From Geothermobacter sp964501815 (lineage in GTDB: Bacteria > Desulfobacterota > Desulfuromonadia > Desulfuromonadales > Geothermobacteraceae), in NCBI GenBank assembly GCA_964501815.1, contig CAZCUR010000003.1, positions 11,683-75,682 of the forward strand: a stretch of DNA of 64,000 bases. The letters run 5' to 3'. The notes below the pieces were generated by a model, which was not told where the DNA came from, did not search any database, and saw nothing but the letters and a program-made list of their open reading frames with translations. The translations under genes and the position numbers were made by a program. Below, in pieces: positions 30,857 to 42,282 of the stretch (within the stretch, counting starts at the first letter, position 1; each line of letters begins with the position of its first letter).

Positions 30857-32308
30857 TTAATGGACCTCGTAGAAGGAGCCGGTGGCCAGTCGATGCACCT
30901 TCAGCAGATTGGTGGTCCCGGGCGCGGACACCGGGCTGCCCATGGTAATGACGGCGATGTCGCCGCGCTGCAGCAGCCCCGCCTGCAAGACCGCCTGCTC
31001 CACCGCCTCGATCTGGGCCTCGGTATTCCCTTCAATGTCGACCCGCAACGAACGAACCCCGTGGTAGAGCGCCAGACGACGCCGGACCTGCTGCGAAGGG
31101 GTCACGGCATAGACGGGAACCTTCGGCCGGTATTTGGACACCAGCGCCGCCGTTTTCCCGGTCTGGGTAAAGGCGAGGATCGCCCGGGCGTCCAGGCTTT
31201 CGGCGACCCGACAGGCCGCCTGGGCGATGGCCTCGGGCAGGGAGCGCCAGCCGGCAATATCCGGCAGCGGCTCGAACATGCGCCGGCTCAGGTGCGGGTC
31301 CGTTTCGACATCGACGGCAATGCGGGCCATCATCGCCACCGCCTCGACCGGATAGCGCCCCGAAGCGGTTTCCGCCGAAAGCATGACGGCATCGGTGCCA
31401 TCGAGGATGGCATTGGCGACATCGGAGGTTTCCGCCCGGGTCGGTCGCGGACTGGCCACCATGCTCTCGAGCATCTGGGTGGCGGTAATGACCGGTTTGC
31501 CGGCGCTGTTGCACTGACGAATGATGCGCTTCTGGATCAGCGGCACTTTCTCCGGCTCGATTTCGACCCCCAAATCGCCACGTGCCACCATGATACCGTC
31601 GGCCGCCGCCAAAATGGCCTCAAAGTTGGCGACCGCTTCAGGCTTTTCGATCTTGGCGATGACTCCCGGACCGTCGCGACCGATCAGGTTTTTCAGCTCC
31701 AGCACCTCATCGGCCCGGCGCACAAAGGACAGCGCCACGTAATCAACACCATGCTCCAGACAAAAGACGAGGTCCTCACGGTCCTTGTCGGTTAAGGCCG
31801 GCACCGAAACCGCAACACCGGGAAGATTGATGCCCTTGCGGCTTTTCAGCACCCCGCCGGTTATGACCCGGCAGGCGACCCGGGGCGGCTCGACGGTTTC
31901 AACCTCCAGCTCCATCAAACCATCATCCAGCAGCAGGCGATCCCCGGGCGCGACATCTTCGGGCAGGCGGGTATAGCCGGTCGGGATCAGGTTGTCGCGA
32001 CCGACCACCTTTTCGGTGGTCACCCAAACCTGTTCGCCCCGGAAAAGCTGCATGGCGTCACCCTCGATCTGGCCGACCCGGATCTTCGGTCCCTGCAAAT
32101 CACCGAGAATAGCGACGGCACGCTGCCGGCGACGGGACACCTCGCGGATCCGCTCGATGATCAGCGCCTTTTCTGCCACATCTCCGTGGGAAAAGTTGAG
32201 ACGGAAGACATCGGCGCCGGCACGCATCAGCTCCAGCAAGGTTTCGGAGTCGCTGCACGACGGACCGATGGTGGCTACGATTTTGGTACGGCGGAACGGT
32301 TCGTCCAT
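30857..32308 (-). CDS. pyk: Pyruvate kinase
   Basis: 483 residues. N-terminal TKIVATIGPSCSDSETLLELMRAGADVFRLNFSHG, the catalytic lysine region GPGVIAKIEKPEAV, the metal site IMVARGDLGVEIE, PVITATQMLESMV and the NAILDGTDAVMLSAETASGRYPVEAV signature are all present, with the C-terminal regulatory domain intact. It makes pyruvate and ATP from phosphoenolpyruvate. The ATG at 32308 is preceded by GGGGGTGGAGT, and the promoter is at 32364-32391. Confidence 0.96.
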   Translation of the reverse strand: MDEPFRRTKIVATIGPSCSDSETLLELMRAGADVFRLNFSHGDVAEKALIIERIREVSRRRQRAVAILGDLQGPKIRVGQIEGDAMQLFRGEQVWVTTEKVVGRDNLIPTGYTRLPEDVAPGDRLLLDDGLMELEVETVEPPRVACRVITGGVLKSRKGINLPGVAVSVPALTDKDREDLVFCLEHGVDYVALSFVRRADEVLELKNLIGRDGPGVIAKIEKPEAVANFEAILAAADGIMVARGDLGVEIEPEKVPLIQKRIIRQCNSAGKPVITATQMLESMVASPRPTRAETSDVANAILDGTDAVMLSAETASGRYPVEAVAMMARIAVDVETDPHLSRRMFEPLPDIAGWRSLPEAIAQAACRVAESLDARAILAFTQTGKTAALVSKYRPKVPVYAVTPSQQVRRRLALYHGVRSLRVDIEGNTEAQIEAVEQAVLQAGLLQRGDIAVITMGSPVSAPGTTNLLKVHRLATGSFYEVH

Positions 32309-32363
32309 ACTCCACCCCCACAGACCACATCCCGAAAGGTTCTCTGGAACACGTGCGCTCCCG

Positions 32364-32391
32364 ACTATAGCACAGCCGAAGGCTCCGGCAA
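32364..32391 (-). promoter_or_regulatory. Sigma-70 type promoter for pyk
   Basis: On the - strand TTGCCG, a 16-base spacer and TATAGT. It lies back to back with the PBP promoter. Confidence 0.5.
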
Positions 32392-32402
32392 CCGCAAAGA
32401 GG

Positions 32403-32432
32403 TTGCCGCGCTTGGTGTCGACATGCTATAAG
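32403..32432 (+). promoter_or_regulatory. Sigma-70 type promoter for the class A PBP gene
   Basis: TTGCCG (32403-32408), an 18-base spacer and TATAAG (32427-32432), 40 bases before the ATG. Confidence 0.5.
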
Positions 32433-32472
32433 TGACAGGTTTTTCGGCCAAAATTCTTTCCCGTCCGGATTC

Positions 32473-34881
32473 ATGCTGCGTCGTATCCTTACCGCCTTCA
32501 GTCTGATTTGCATCAGCGGCCTGCTGCTCACCGTCGCCGGGCTGGTGGTCGCCTACCTGGTCGTCTCCAGCTCCCTGCCCAAAGTCGACACTCTGGCCGA
32601 CTACCGCCCGCCGGTCATCACCCGCATACTCGCCGACGACGGTACGGTGCTGGCGGAACTCTTCCGGGAACGGCGCGTGGTGGTTCCCATCGAGCGCATG
32701 CCGACCGATCTGATCAACGCCTTCGTTGCCGCCGAAGATGCCAAGTTTTTTCAGCACCGCGGCATTGACCTGACATCGATAGCGCGCGCCGCCATCAAGA
32801 ACATTCAGGCCGGCGGTATTGTTCAGGGCGGCAGCACCATCACCCAGCAGGTCGCCAAAAGTCTGCTGCTGACTCCGGAAAAGAAGTTTTCGCGCAAGTT
32901 CAAAGAGGCGATTCTCGCCTGGCGCATGGAGCAAAAACTCTCCAAAAAGGAAATCCTCTCCATCTATCTCAACCAGATCTACCTGGGACACGGCGCCCAC
33001 GGTGTCCAGGCCGCCGCCGAGAACTATTTCGACAAGAACGTCGAGGATTTGACCCTGGCCGAATGCGCCCTGCTCGCCGGCCTGCCCCAGGCACCGAGCC
33101 GCTACTCACCCTACCGGCACCTGGAACGGGCGCGCGAACGGCAGCGCTACGTGTTGCGGCGCATGGTCGAAAACGGCTTCATCACCGAAGAGCAGGCCGA
33201 GCAGGCCCGGGCCGAAAAACTGGTCATCCACGCCCGTGAGCGCCAAACCCTGCCGGAGGCGGCCTACTTTACCGAACAGGTGCGCCGGGACCTGATCGCC
33301 ACCTACGGCAAAGACGTGGTCTACACCCAGGGGCTGACGGTCGAGACCTCGCTCAATCTGAAAATGCAGCACGCGGCCCATCTGGCGGTGCAGAAAAACC
33401 TGCGGGACTATGACAAGCGACATGGCTTTCGAGGCCCCCAACGCATTCTGACCGAAGAGGAGCAGAAGAGCTTTCTTGCCGACCAGGCCGACAGGATGCG
33501 CCATCACCCGCCGCAACAGGGGGACCTGGTGCGCGCTGTTCTCACCGGGTGGAACGCTCAGGCCTGGCTGGTCGCCGTTGGAGACCGGCATGGTCTGATA
33601 CCGCGCAAAACGGCCGCCTGGGCCGAGCCCTATGTGCTGTTGTCCCGGGAAGACTACCTGAAAACGCCGGAGGACACCTGGGGCGATGCGGTTCCTGTGC
33701 CGGTCGGTTCGGTGCTGGAAACCATGGTGAAAAAAATCAGGCCGGACGGCGGTCTCGAACTCTCCCTGGAGCAAACACCGGAGGTCCAGGGCGCTTTGGT
33801 CGCCATTGAACCCAACAGCGGCCGCATCAAGGCGATGGTCGGCGGCTACGATTTTGGCCTGAGCCAGTTCAACCGGGCCGTTCAGAGCCGGCGTCAGCCG
33901 GGTTCGGCCATGAAACCGCTCATCTACGCCGCCGCCCTCGATCGTGGCTACACCCCGGCGACCATCATTCTCGATACGCCCATCATCTACAGGGAAACCC
34001 GGGACAACGGCAAGGAAACCGAGTGGAAACCGCGCAACTACGGCCAGAAATTCTACGGTCCCACCTCGCTGCGCACCGGGCTGGCCAAATCGCGCAACAT
34101 CATCACCATCAAGATTCTCGAGGACATTGGGGTCAATTACGCCGCCAACTACGCCAGGCGCCTCGGCATCGAGTCCCCCATCGAGCGCGACCTGACCCTG
34201 GCGCTCGGATCGACAGCGGTGACCCCGCTGGAGCTGGCCAAGGTTTACTGCGTGTTCGCCAACGGCGGTATCCGGGTTTCGCCGACCTATATCAACCGCA
34301 TTCTGGACCGCGACGGCAACATCATCGCCTCGTCGGATCCGGCCGACTTTCCCAATGGCCCCGGCCCGGGCCAGAGACTGCTGCACCAGAAGCGCGAACG
34401 GGTCATCTCGCCGGAGACCGCCTATCTGATCACCAATCTGATGGAAAGCGTGGTGCAACACGGCACCGGGTGGCGTGCCAAGGCCCTGGGGCGGCCTGTG
34501 GCCGGCAAAACCGGAACCACCAACGACCTGAAGGACGCCTGGTTCGTCGGTTTTACCCCGGACCTGGTCGCGGTCACCTGGACCGGATTTGATCAGGAAA
34601 AGACCCTGGGTAAAAACGAAACCGGTTCCAGAGCCGCGGCCCCGGCCTGGGTCAGCTTCATGGTCCAGGCCCTGCGCGGGACCCCAGTCAGACAGTTCCC
34701 GGTCCCTGACACCATCCAGTTTCGTCCCATCGATCCGAAAACCGGGCTGCTGGTTCCGGAAGACACGCCAGGTGCCGTCATCGAGGCGTTCGCGCCCGGC
34801 ACCGCGCCGACCCGCTATGCCATGGACGAATCCCGCCCCCGGGCCCGCGACTTTTTCCGCCTGGATCTCGAAGGGAATTAG
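32473..34881 (+). CDS. mrcA: Class A penicillin-binding protein 1A (bifunctional)
   Basis: 802 residues. One N-terminal membrane helix (FSLICISGLLLTVAGLVVAYLVV), a GT51 glycosyltransferase domain (AAEDAKFFQHRGIDLTSIARA, GGSTITQQVAKSLLL, IYLNQIYLGHGAHGVQAAAENYF), an OB-like insert around residues 300-430, and a transpeptidase domain with the catalytic S-x-x-K in RRQPGSAMKPLIYAAAL, SRN in LAKSRNIITIK and KTGTTNDLKDAWFVGFTPD. It polymerises and crosslinks peptidoglycan at the inner membrane. It stands alone between divergent and convergent neighbours. Confidence 0.95.
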   Translation: MLRRILTAFSLICISGLLLTVAGLVVAYLVVSSSLPKVDTLADYRPPVITRILADDGTVLAELFRERRVVVPIERMPTDLINAFVAAEDAKFFQHRGIDLTSIARAAIKNIQAGGIVQGGSTITQQVAKSLLLTPEKKFSRKFKEAILAWRMEQKLSKKEILSIYLNQIYLGHGAHGVQAAAENYFDKNVEDLTLAECALLAGLPQAPSRYSPYRHLERARERQRYVLRRMVENGFITEEQAEQARAEKLVIHARERQTLPEAAYFTEQVRRDLIATYGKDVVYTQGLTVETSLNLKMQHAAHLAVQKNLRDYDKRHGFRGPQRILTEEEQKSFLADQADRMRHHPPQQGDLVRAVLTGWNAQAWLVAVGDRHGLIPRKTAAWAEPYVLLSREDYLKTPEDTWGDAVPVPVGSVLETMVKKIRPDGGLELSLEQTPEVQGALVAIEPNSGRIKAMVGGYDFGLSQFNRAVQSRRQPGSAMKPLIYAAALDRGYTPATIILDTPIIYRETRDNGKETEWKPRNYGQKFYGPTSLRTGLAKSRNIITIKILEDIGVNYAANYARRLGIESPIERDLTLALGSTAVTPLELAKVYCVFANGGIRVSPTYINRILDRDGNIIASSDPADFPNGPGPGQRLLHQKRERVISPETAYLITNLMESVVQHGTGWRAKALGRPVAGKTGTTNDLKDAWFVGFTPDLVAVTWTGFDQEKTLGKNETGSRAAAPAWVSFMVQALRGTPVRQFPVPDTIQFRPIDPKTGLLVPEDTPGAVIEAFAPGTAPTRYAMDESRPRARDFFRLDLEGN

Positions 34882-34914
34882 GTACGACGTCCCGTTGCCG
34901 GATTGGGCGGGCTG

Positions 34915-35835
34915 TCACCCGCCGCCGGTCCAGAACCTTTCCGCCCCCGGATGCAGGGGCACCGACACCCCTTCAAGCCCGCGGGCCCGGTCAAGTTCGC
35001 GTCCCACCGGATGCCGCTGTACCAGCTGACGGCGTCCCGCTTCGGAATAGAGGCGGTCGAGCAGACGATAGATGCGTTGTTCCGGCAGATCGGCGCGACA
35101 GAGCAGCAAGGCTGAATCCGCAAAAGTCCGGACCGGTCGCAACTGCCCAGGGTAGGTACCGGGTGGCAGGGTTCGGCGGACATAGAAGGGAAAACGCCGG
35201 AAGAAATCGCTCTGTTCCGCTTCGCTGATCAGGTCCAGAAAACGAAGCCCCATGACGGAGGTTTCCTCTTCGAGCGTGCCGTTGGGCGCGCCGACAACCA
35301 TCCAAACAGCATCCACGGAACCCCGCTCCAGCTCATTGAGCGCATGGCGAAAGCCGATATGAACCGGTACAATCCGGCTCCAGAGGCGGATGGCGGAAAA
35401 GAACCGTCGTGCCGCCGCCGCCGTACCCGACCCGGGGTTACCGATGGCGACCCGGGCGCCAACCAGATCCACAACACTGGAAAAAGGGCTGGTCGCCGCC
35501 ACAACCAGGTGAGCCGGCGCTCCGTACAGGCGTGTCATCGCGCGGACGGGGATGCGGCCTTTCGTCTCTCCATACCTGAGCCAGGCATCTCCGGCGTAGA
35601 CCAGCGCCATGTCGACCTGTCCCTTCGCCAGCTTTTCCAGGTTGGAAACCGACCCTCCCGAAGGTTGAACCTTCCAGGTCATGCGCGGCTCTGCCCGGGA
35701 AAAGACCTGGGCAAGTGCCTCAGCATAGCCCTGAAACGTCCCTCCTTCCGGGCCGCCACCCAGAACCGAGGTCCGCTTCGATTCACAGGAGGTCAGGCTC
35801 AGCAGGACAATGAGCAAAAAGCCTAGGCGATACAT
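34915..35835 (-). CDS. TAXI-family substrate-binding lipoprotein (orphan)
   Basis: 306 residues. Lipoprotein signal (LGFLLIVLLSLTSC), then the TRAP-associated extracytoplasmic TAXI binding fold: LGGGPEGGTFQGYAEALAQV, VQPSGGSVSNLEKLAKGQVDMALVYAGDAW and RVAIGNPGSGTAAAARRFF. Such proteins normally deliver organic acids or amino acids to a TRAP membrane subunit, but none is encoded nearby. It begins 13 bases after nth and is last in the long - strand run. The ligand is unknown. Confidence 0.85.
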   Translation of the reverse strand: MYRLGFLLIVLLSLTSCESKRTSVLGGGPEGGTFQGYAEALAQVFSRAEPRMTWKVQPSGGSVSNLEKLAKGQVDMALVYAGDAWLRYGETKGRIPVRAMTRLYGAPAHLVVAATSPFSSVVDLVGARVAIGNPGSGTAAAARRFFSAIRLWSRIVPVHIGFRHALNELERGSVDAVWMVVGAPNGTLEEETSVMGLRFLDLISEAEQSDFFRRFPFYVRRTLPPGTYPGQLRPVRTFADSALLLCRADLPEQRIYRLLDRLYSEAGRRQLVQRHPVGRELDRARGLEGVSVPLHPGAERFWTGGG

Positions 35836-35847
35836 GTCCCTTCCCGT

Positions 35848-36519
35848 TCAGCGGCTTTTTCCGACCCCATGTCGCGGACAGAGGTCCGCAACCGGACATT
35901 GACCGCAGGATGGAATCCGGGCCCGGCACAAGGCGCGCCCGTGGGCTATCAGGGTATGCCCGGCCTGGGTCCAGCGCTCCGGCGGCAGCAGCCGGCACAG
36001 GTCGCGTTCAATTCTATCGGGGTCGGTCGCTCTCGTCCAACCAAAGCGGAAGGAAAGACGTTTGACATGGGTGTCGACCACCATGCCCGGCACCCCCCAG
36101 GCGTTGCCGAGCACCACATTGGCCGTCTTGCGCCCGACACCGGGGAGGGCCACCAGCTGCTCCAGACGCTTCGGCACCTCGCCGGCGTGCTCCTCGACAA
36201 GGGTGCGGGCGCAGGCAATCAGGTTTTTGGTCTTGTTGCGGAAAAATCCGGTCGAGCGGATCAGGTTTTCGAGTTCCTCCGGGTCGGCAGCCGCCATGGC
36301 GTGGGAATCGGGAAAGCGGGCAAACAGCTCCGGGGTGACTTTGTTCACCCGGACATCGGTACACTGGGCCGACAAGATGGTCGCCACCAGCAGCTGCCAG
36401 GCGTTACGGTACACCAGGGCACAATGGGCGTCAGGATAGGCCCGCTCCAGCCGGTCAAGCAGCTCCAGGGCCTTCCGGCACCTGCTGGCCCTGGGTCTTT
36501 TTTCACCATTTATCAACAT
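35848..36519 (-). CDS. nth: Endonuclease III
   Basis: 223 residues. A DNA glycosylase/AP lyase that removes oxidised pyrimidines. The helix-hairpin-helix with catalytic lysine (LEQLVALPGVGRKTANVVLGNA), the catalytic aspartate (GMVVDTHVKRLSFRFGW) and the [4Fe-4S] site C-x6-C-x2-C-x5-C (from CRARIPSCGQCPVADLC) are all present. The ATG at 36519 begins MLINGEKRPRASRCRKA; the ribosome site is weak. It follows the EEP-family gene by 43 bases. Confidence 0.96.
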   Translation of the reverse strand: MLINGEKRPRASRCRKALELLDRLERAYPDAHCALVYRNAWQLLVATILSAQCTDVRVNKVTPELFARFPDSHAMAAADPEELENLIRSTGFFRNKTKNLIACARTLVEEHAGEVPKRLEQLVALPGVGRKTANVVLGNAWGVPGMVVDTHVKRLSFRFGWTRATDPDRIERDLCRLLPPERWTQAGHTLIAHGRALCRARIPSCGQCPVADLCPRHGVGKSR

Positions 36520-36562
36520 AATTCACAGCTTTGTACACAGATCCTGTGAAAACCGCCCTCTC

Positions 36563-37288
36563 CTATCCGGGCGCCGTTTCCATATGGCTGCGTTTGAGGG
36601 CCGGAGCACGCAGATACTCCCGCGGGTCACGCACCTGAAGGGTCAGGATCAGCGGCAGATGGCTGGAGGCATGACGCGCCGGACCCCAGCGGAGAATGGA
36701 CGATTCCAGGACGCGGATATCGCCGCGCAAATAGACACGGTCGCGGCCCAGCACCGGCAAAAAGGATGGATAGGTGCCGCACCACAGCGGCCGGCGCGCC
36801 CGGCGCAGGGACATGGCCAGCTGGATGTTGCCGAGGCCCCAGCCGCAATCGGCAAAATCACCCAGGACGATGGTTGGGCAAGCCAGGTCCGGATGTCCGA
36901 GCAGGTCTTCCCCCAAAAGACGGACGATCTGCTCCTGGCGGAGCCGGGGGTGGGGGCTGAGACAGACATTAAACAGATGGAGGCGCTTGCCCAGAAATTC
37001 AACGTCGGCACGCAGGCAGGCGGCCCCGCCCCCCAAATCATAATGGCGTGCATGGGACAGGGGGTAACAGGAGAACAGGACCGTATCCCGGTCCCCGGCG
37101 CTCCAGCTGTAGCCGAGTGCCTCCCCCAGTTCGGCTGCGGTCAGGTTCCAGCCCGGCTCAAAACGCTGCAGCGCAACCAGGTCGGGGGCGCCTTCACGCA
37201 CGACATCGAGGATACGTTCGATATCGACACGACCGTCCCGCCCGCGGCACCCGTTGGTCTGGTATGTCATGACCCGGACGGCCGGCAT
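36563..37288 (-). CDS. Endonuclease/exonuclease/phosphatase (EEP) family protein
   Basis: 241 residues with the EEP layout: VRVMTYQTNGCRGRDGRVDIERIL (the usual N-x-R is replaced by Q-T-N), DLVALQRFEPGWN in place of the common LQE metal site, TIVLGDFADCG for the G-D-F-N site (Asn replaced by Ala) and RHASSHLPLILTLQV for the S-D-H site (Asp replaced by Ser). The fold is clear, but several canonical catalytic residues differ, so activity is uncertain. It starts three bases after the cyclophilin stop. Confidence 0.75.
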   Translation of the reverse strand: MPAVRVMTYQTNGCRGRDGRVDIERILDVVREGAPDLVALQRFEPGWNLTAAELGEALGYSWSAGDRDTVLFSCYPLSHARHYDLGGGAACLRADVEFLGKRLHLFNVCLSPHPRLRQEQIVRLLGEDLLGHPDLACPTIVLGDFADCGWGLGNIQLAMSLRRARRPLWCGTYPSFLPVLGRDRVYLRGDIRVLESSILRWGPARHASSHLPLILTLQVRDPREYLRAPALKRSHMETAPG

Positions 37289-37291
37289 GAC

Positions 37292-37855
37292 TCAGGGAAG
37301 ACGCCGAGCGGAGGTTATCACCACGGGCGGTTCGGGCAGATTCTGAAACAGGGCGTTTTTGCGCACCGTTTTGCTCTTGCCGATACGGTCCACGACATCC
37401 ATGCCGGCAATCACCCGGCCAAAGACGGCATAACCGAACGTTTGGGGGGTGTCACCCCGGTGATCGAGAAAGGCATTGTCGACCAGGTTGATGAAAAACT
37501 GGCTGGTGGCTGAATCAATGACACGTGTGCGCGCCATGGCAATGGTGCCGCGTTTGTTGCCCAGACCGTTGGCGGCCTCATTGCGAATGGGGGCCAGAGT
37601 CTTTTTGCGCTGGAGCTGGGCATCGAACCCTCCCCCCTGAATCATGAAACCGTCAATGACCCGGTGAAAAATGGTGCCATTGTAAAAGCCACTGTCCACA
37701 TAGTTGAGGAAATTGGCGACTGTTTTCGGGGCCTTGTCGTCGAACAGCTCGAGGGTTATATCCCCCATGCTGGTTTGCAGCTGCACCCGGGTGCCCGCCA
37801 GGGCCGGGGTTGTCAGGGTCAGCAACAGGATCAGAACGCAGAGCCAACGACACAT
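37292..37855 (-). CDS. Periplasmic cyclophilin-type peptidyl-prolyl isomerase
   Basis: 187 residues. A signal peptide (CRWLCVLILLLTLTTPALA) and a compact cyclophilin domain: VQLQTSMGDITLELFDDKAPKT, FHRVIDGFMIQGGGFD (the catalytic F-H-R), ATSQFFINLVDNAFLD and FGYAVFGRVIAGMDVVDRI. It should speed proline isomerisation during folding in the periplasm. GGGAGG precedes the ATG at 37855, two bases after the gpsA stop. Confidence 0.93.
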   Translation of the reverse strand: MCRWLCVLILLLTLTTPALAGTRVQLQTSMGDITLELFDDKAPKTVANFLNYVDSGFYNGTIFHRVIDGFMIQGGGFDAQLQRKKTLAPIRNEAANGLGNKRGTIAMARTRVIDSATSQFFINLVDNAFLDHRGDTPQTFGYAVFGRVIAGMDVVDRIGKSKTVRKNALFQNLPEPPVVITSARRLP

Positions 37856-37857
37856 GA

Positions 37858-38862
37858 TCAACCTCCCTGTTCGGCTTTCAGGTCACGTTTCATCAGGTCG
37901 ATAACCGCTTCTCTGGCCGGTTTGCCGCGGTAAAGAATCTGGTACATCTGCTCGATGATGGGGGCCTCGACTCCCAGTTTTTGCGCCAGCTGCCAGGCCG
38001 ACAGGCAGGTTTTCACCCCTTCGGCCACCATCTTCATGCCCTGCAGAATCTCGGTCAGGGAACGGCCGCGTCCCAGTTCAATACCGACACTGCGGTTGCG
38101 CGACAGGTCGCCGGTACAGGTCAGGACCAGGTCTCCCATACCGGCCAGTCCCGCCAGGGTCTCCTGTCGGCCCCCCTTGGCCACGGCCAGGCGGGTGATT
38201 TCCGCCAGCCCCCGGGTAATCAGCGCCGCTCGGGTGTTATAGCCAAAGCCCAAACCGTCCGACACGCCGGCCGCCAGCGCAATGACGTTTTTCAGGGCGC
38301 CACCCAGTTCGACCCCGATGACATCGCTGTTGGTGTAAACCCGGAAATAGTCGGTACTGAAGACCCGCTGCACCTGCACCGCCACCTCTTCCCTCACACT
38401 GGCCACCGCGACGGCGGTAGGCATTTCCGCCGCCACTTCGCGCGCGAAGCTCGGGCCCGAAAGATAGGCGCTGCGCTGCTGAATACCGGGAGGACCGACT
38501 TCGGCAATGACCTCCGACATCAGCAGCAGGCTGTCATTCTCGATCCCCTTGGAAGCGGAAACCAGCAGGGCGTCCCCGGGCAAATGGGCACAGGCCGTCG
38601 AGAAGACCTGGCGCAGGACCTGGCTGGGCGGAACCAGGAGCAGCAGGCCGCAGTGGCGCACCGCCTCGGTGATGTCATGGGTAAAGCGAAGATTGGGCGC
38701 CAAGGTGATGCCCGGTAGATAAAGGTCGTTTTCCCGTGTTTCCCTGAGCCTTTCCACCAGGTCGGCTTCGTAGACCCAGAGGACCACCTCATGGCCGGCT
38801 TTGGCAAGCAGATTGGCGAGGGTCGTTCCCCAGCTGCCGCCCCCCAATACCGCTATTTTCAT
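37858..38862 (-). CDS. gpsA: Glycerol-3-phosphate dehydrogenase [NAD(P)+]
   Basis: 334 residues. N-terminal Rossmann motif VLGGGSWGTTLANLLAKAGHEV, LLLVPPSQVLRQVF, the SASKGIEN signature, SGPSFAREVA and the C-terminal catalytic part (GVELGGALKNVIALAAGVSDGLGFG, with the lysine in ALKN). It makes sn-glycerol-3-phosphate for phospholipid synthesis. The start at 38862 is 53 bases after the TPR gene. Confidence 0.97.
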   Translation of the reverse strand: MKIAVLGGGSWGTTLANLLAKAGHEVVLWVYEADLVERLRETRENDLYLPGITLAPNLRFTHDITEAVRHCGLLLLVPPSQVLRQVFSTACAHLPGDALLVSASKGIENDSLLLMSEVIAEVGPPGIQQRSAYLSGPSFAREVAAEMPTAVAVASVREEVAVQVQRVFSTDYFRVYTNSDVIGVELGGALKNVIALAAGVSDGLGFGYNTRAALITRGLAEITRLAVAKGGRQETLAGLAGMGDLVLTCTGDLSRNRSVGIELGRGRSLTEILQGMKMVAEGVKTCLSAWQLAQKLGVEAPIIEQMYQILYRGKPAREAVIDLMKRDLKAEQGG

Positions 38863-39720
38863 CGGTTTACCTCCCCATTCGGTCCCTACAACTCTAACAC
38901 GACCGGAGCAAAAGGTCAGATCGCCTTTTTCTTTCTGCGCATCCGGTCCTCTATCTGTTTCAGGCGCCGCTCAAGCAGATCCCGTTTCGGATACCGGTCC
39001 CGCAACTCACGAAGCAGCTTCCGCGCCCGAAGCAGTTCATCGCGCCGCTCGTAAAGTCCGGACAAGGCAAACAGCGCCTCCAGGCCGAAGGTATCCTCGG
39101 GCCAGCGGTTCGCTGTCATTCTGAACTGCCGTTCCGCCTGCTGATGACGGTTCTCCAGCACCAGGCAAACGCCTATGCGGTAGGATGCTTCCGCGGCGTA
39201 ACGGGTGTCAGGAAAAAGTTTGAGCAGGGTTTCAAATTCAATTCTGGCCTGCTCATAATTGCGCAATGTGAAATAACTGTCCGCTATCTGATAACGAACC
39301 GCATCAGCGTCAGCGACCCCGGCATCGGCCAAACGCTGCAACAGCGGCAGGGCCTGCGCCGGGTCACCGAGCCGATTGAGGTAAAGGTTGGCTGCACGCC
39401 GCAGGGCCGTCTCCGCCTGGGGAGTGCGCGGAAAATCGCGCACCAGGGTCAAATAGGTCAGCACAGCTTCCTGGGGCTGATCCAGTTCAAGGTCCTGGAT
39501 ATCGCCGATGAGCAGACGGGCTTTGGGCGCCAGCCCGGAGGTCGACAAACGGCCGACCCACCTGAGGGTTCGCATGGCGCCTGGATACTCCTGCTGACGA
39601 AAGAGCCGCTGGGCCTGATCGTACAGCCAGGCAGCCAACGGCTCTCGCCCCAACTGAACAGCCGGGAGCAGAAGCAGAAGCAGCAGCAAGGCCGAAAACA
39701 GACATTTCCGGCCGTTTCCG

Positions 39721-42225
<2,505 letters not shown>

Positions 42226-42282
42226 AAAAAATCCTCCGGAAATCCCAGTTCATCCGGGCCGTTAACCGGTCAGTTAGCCATT

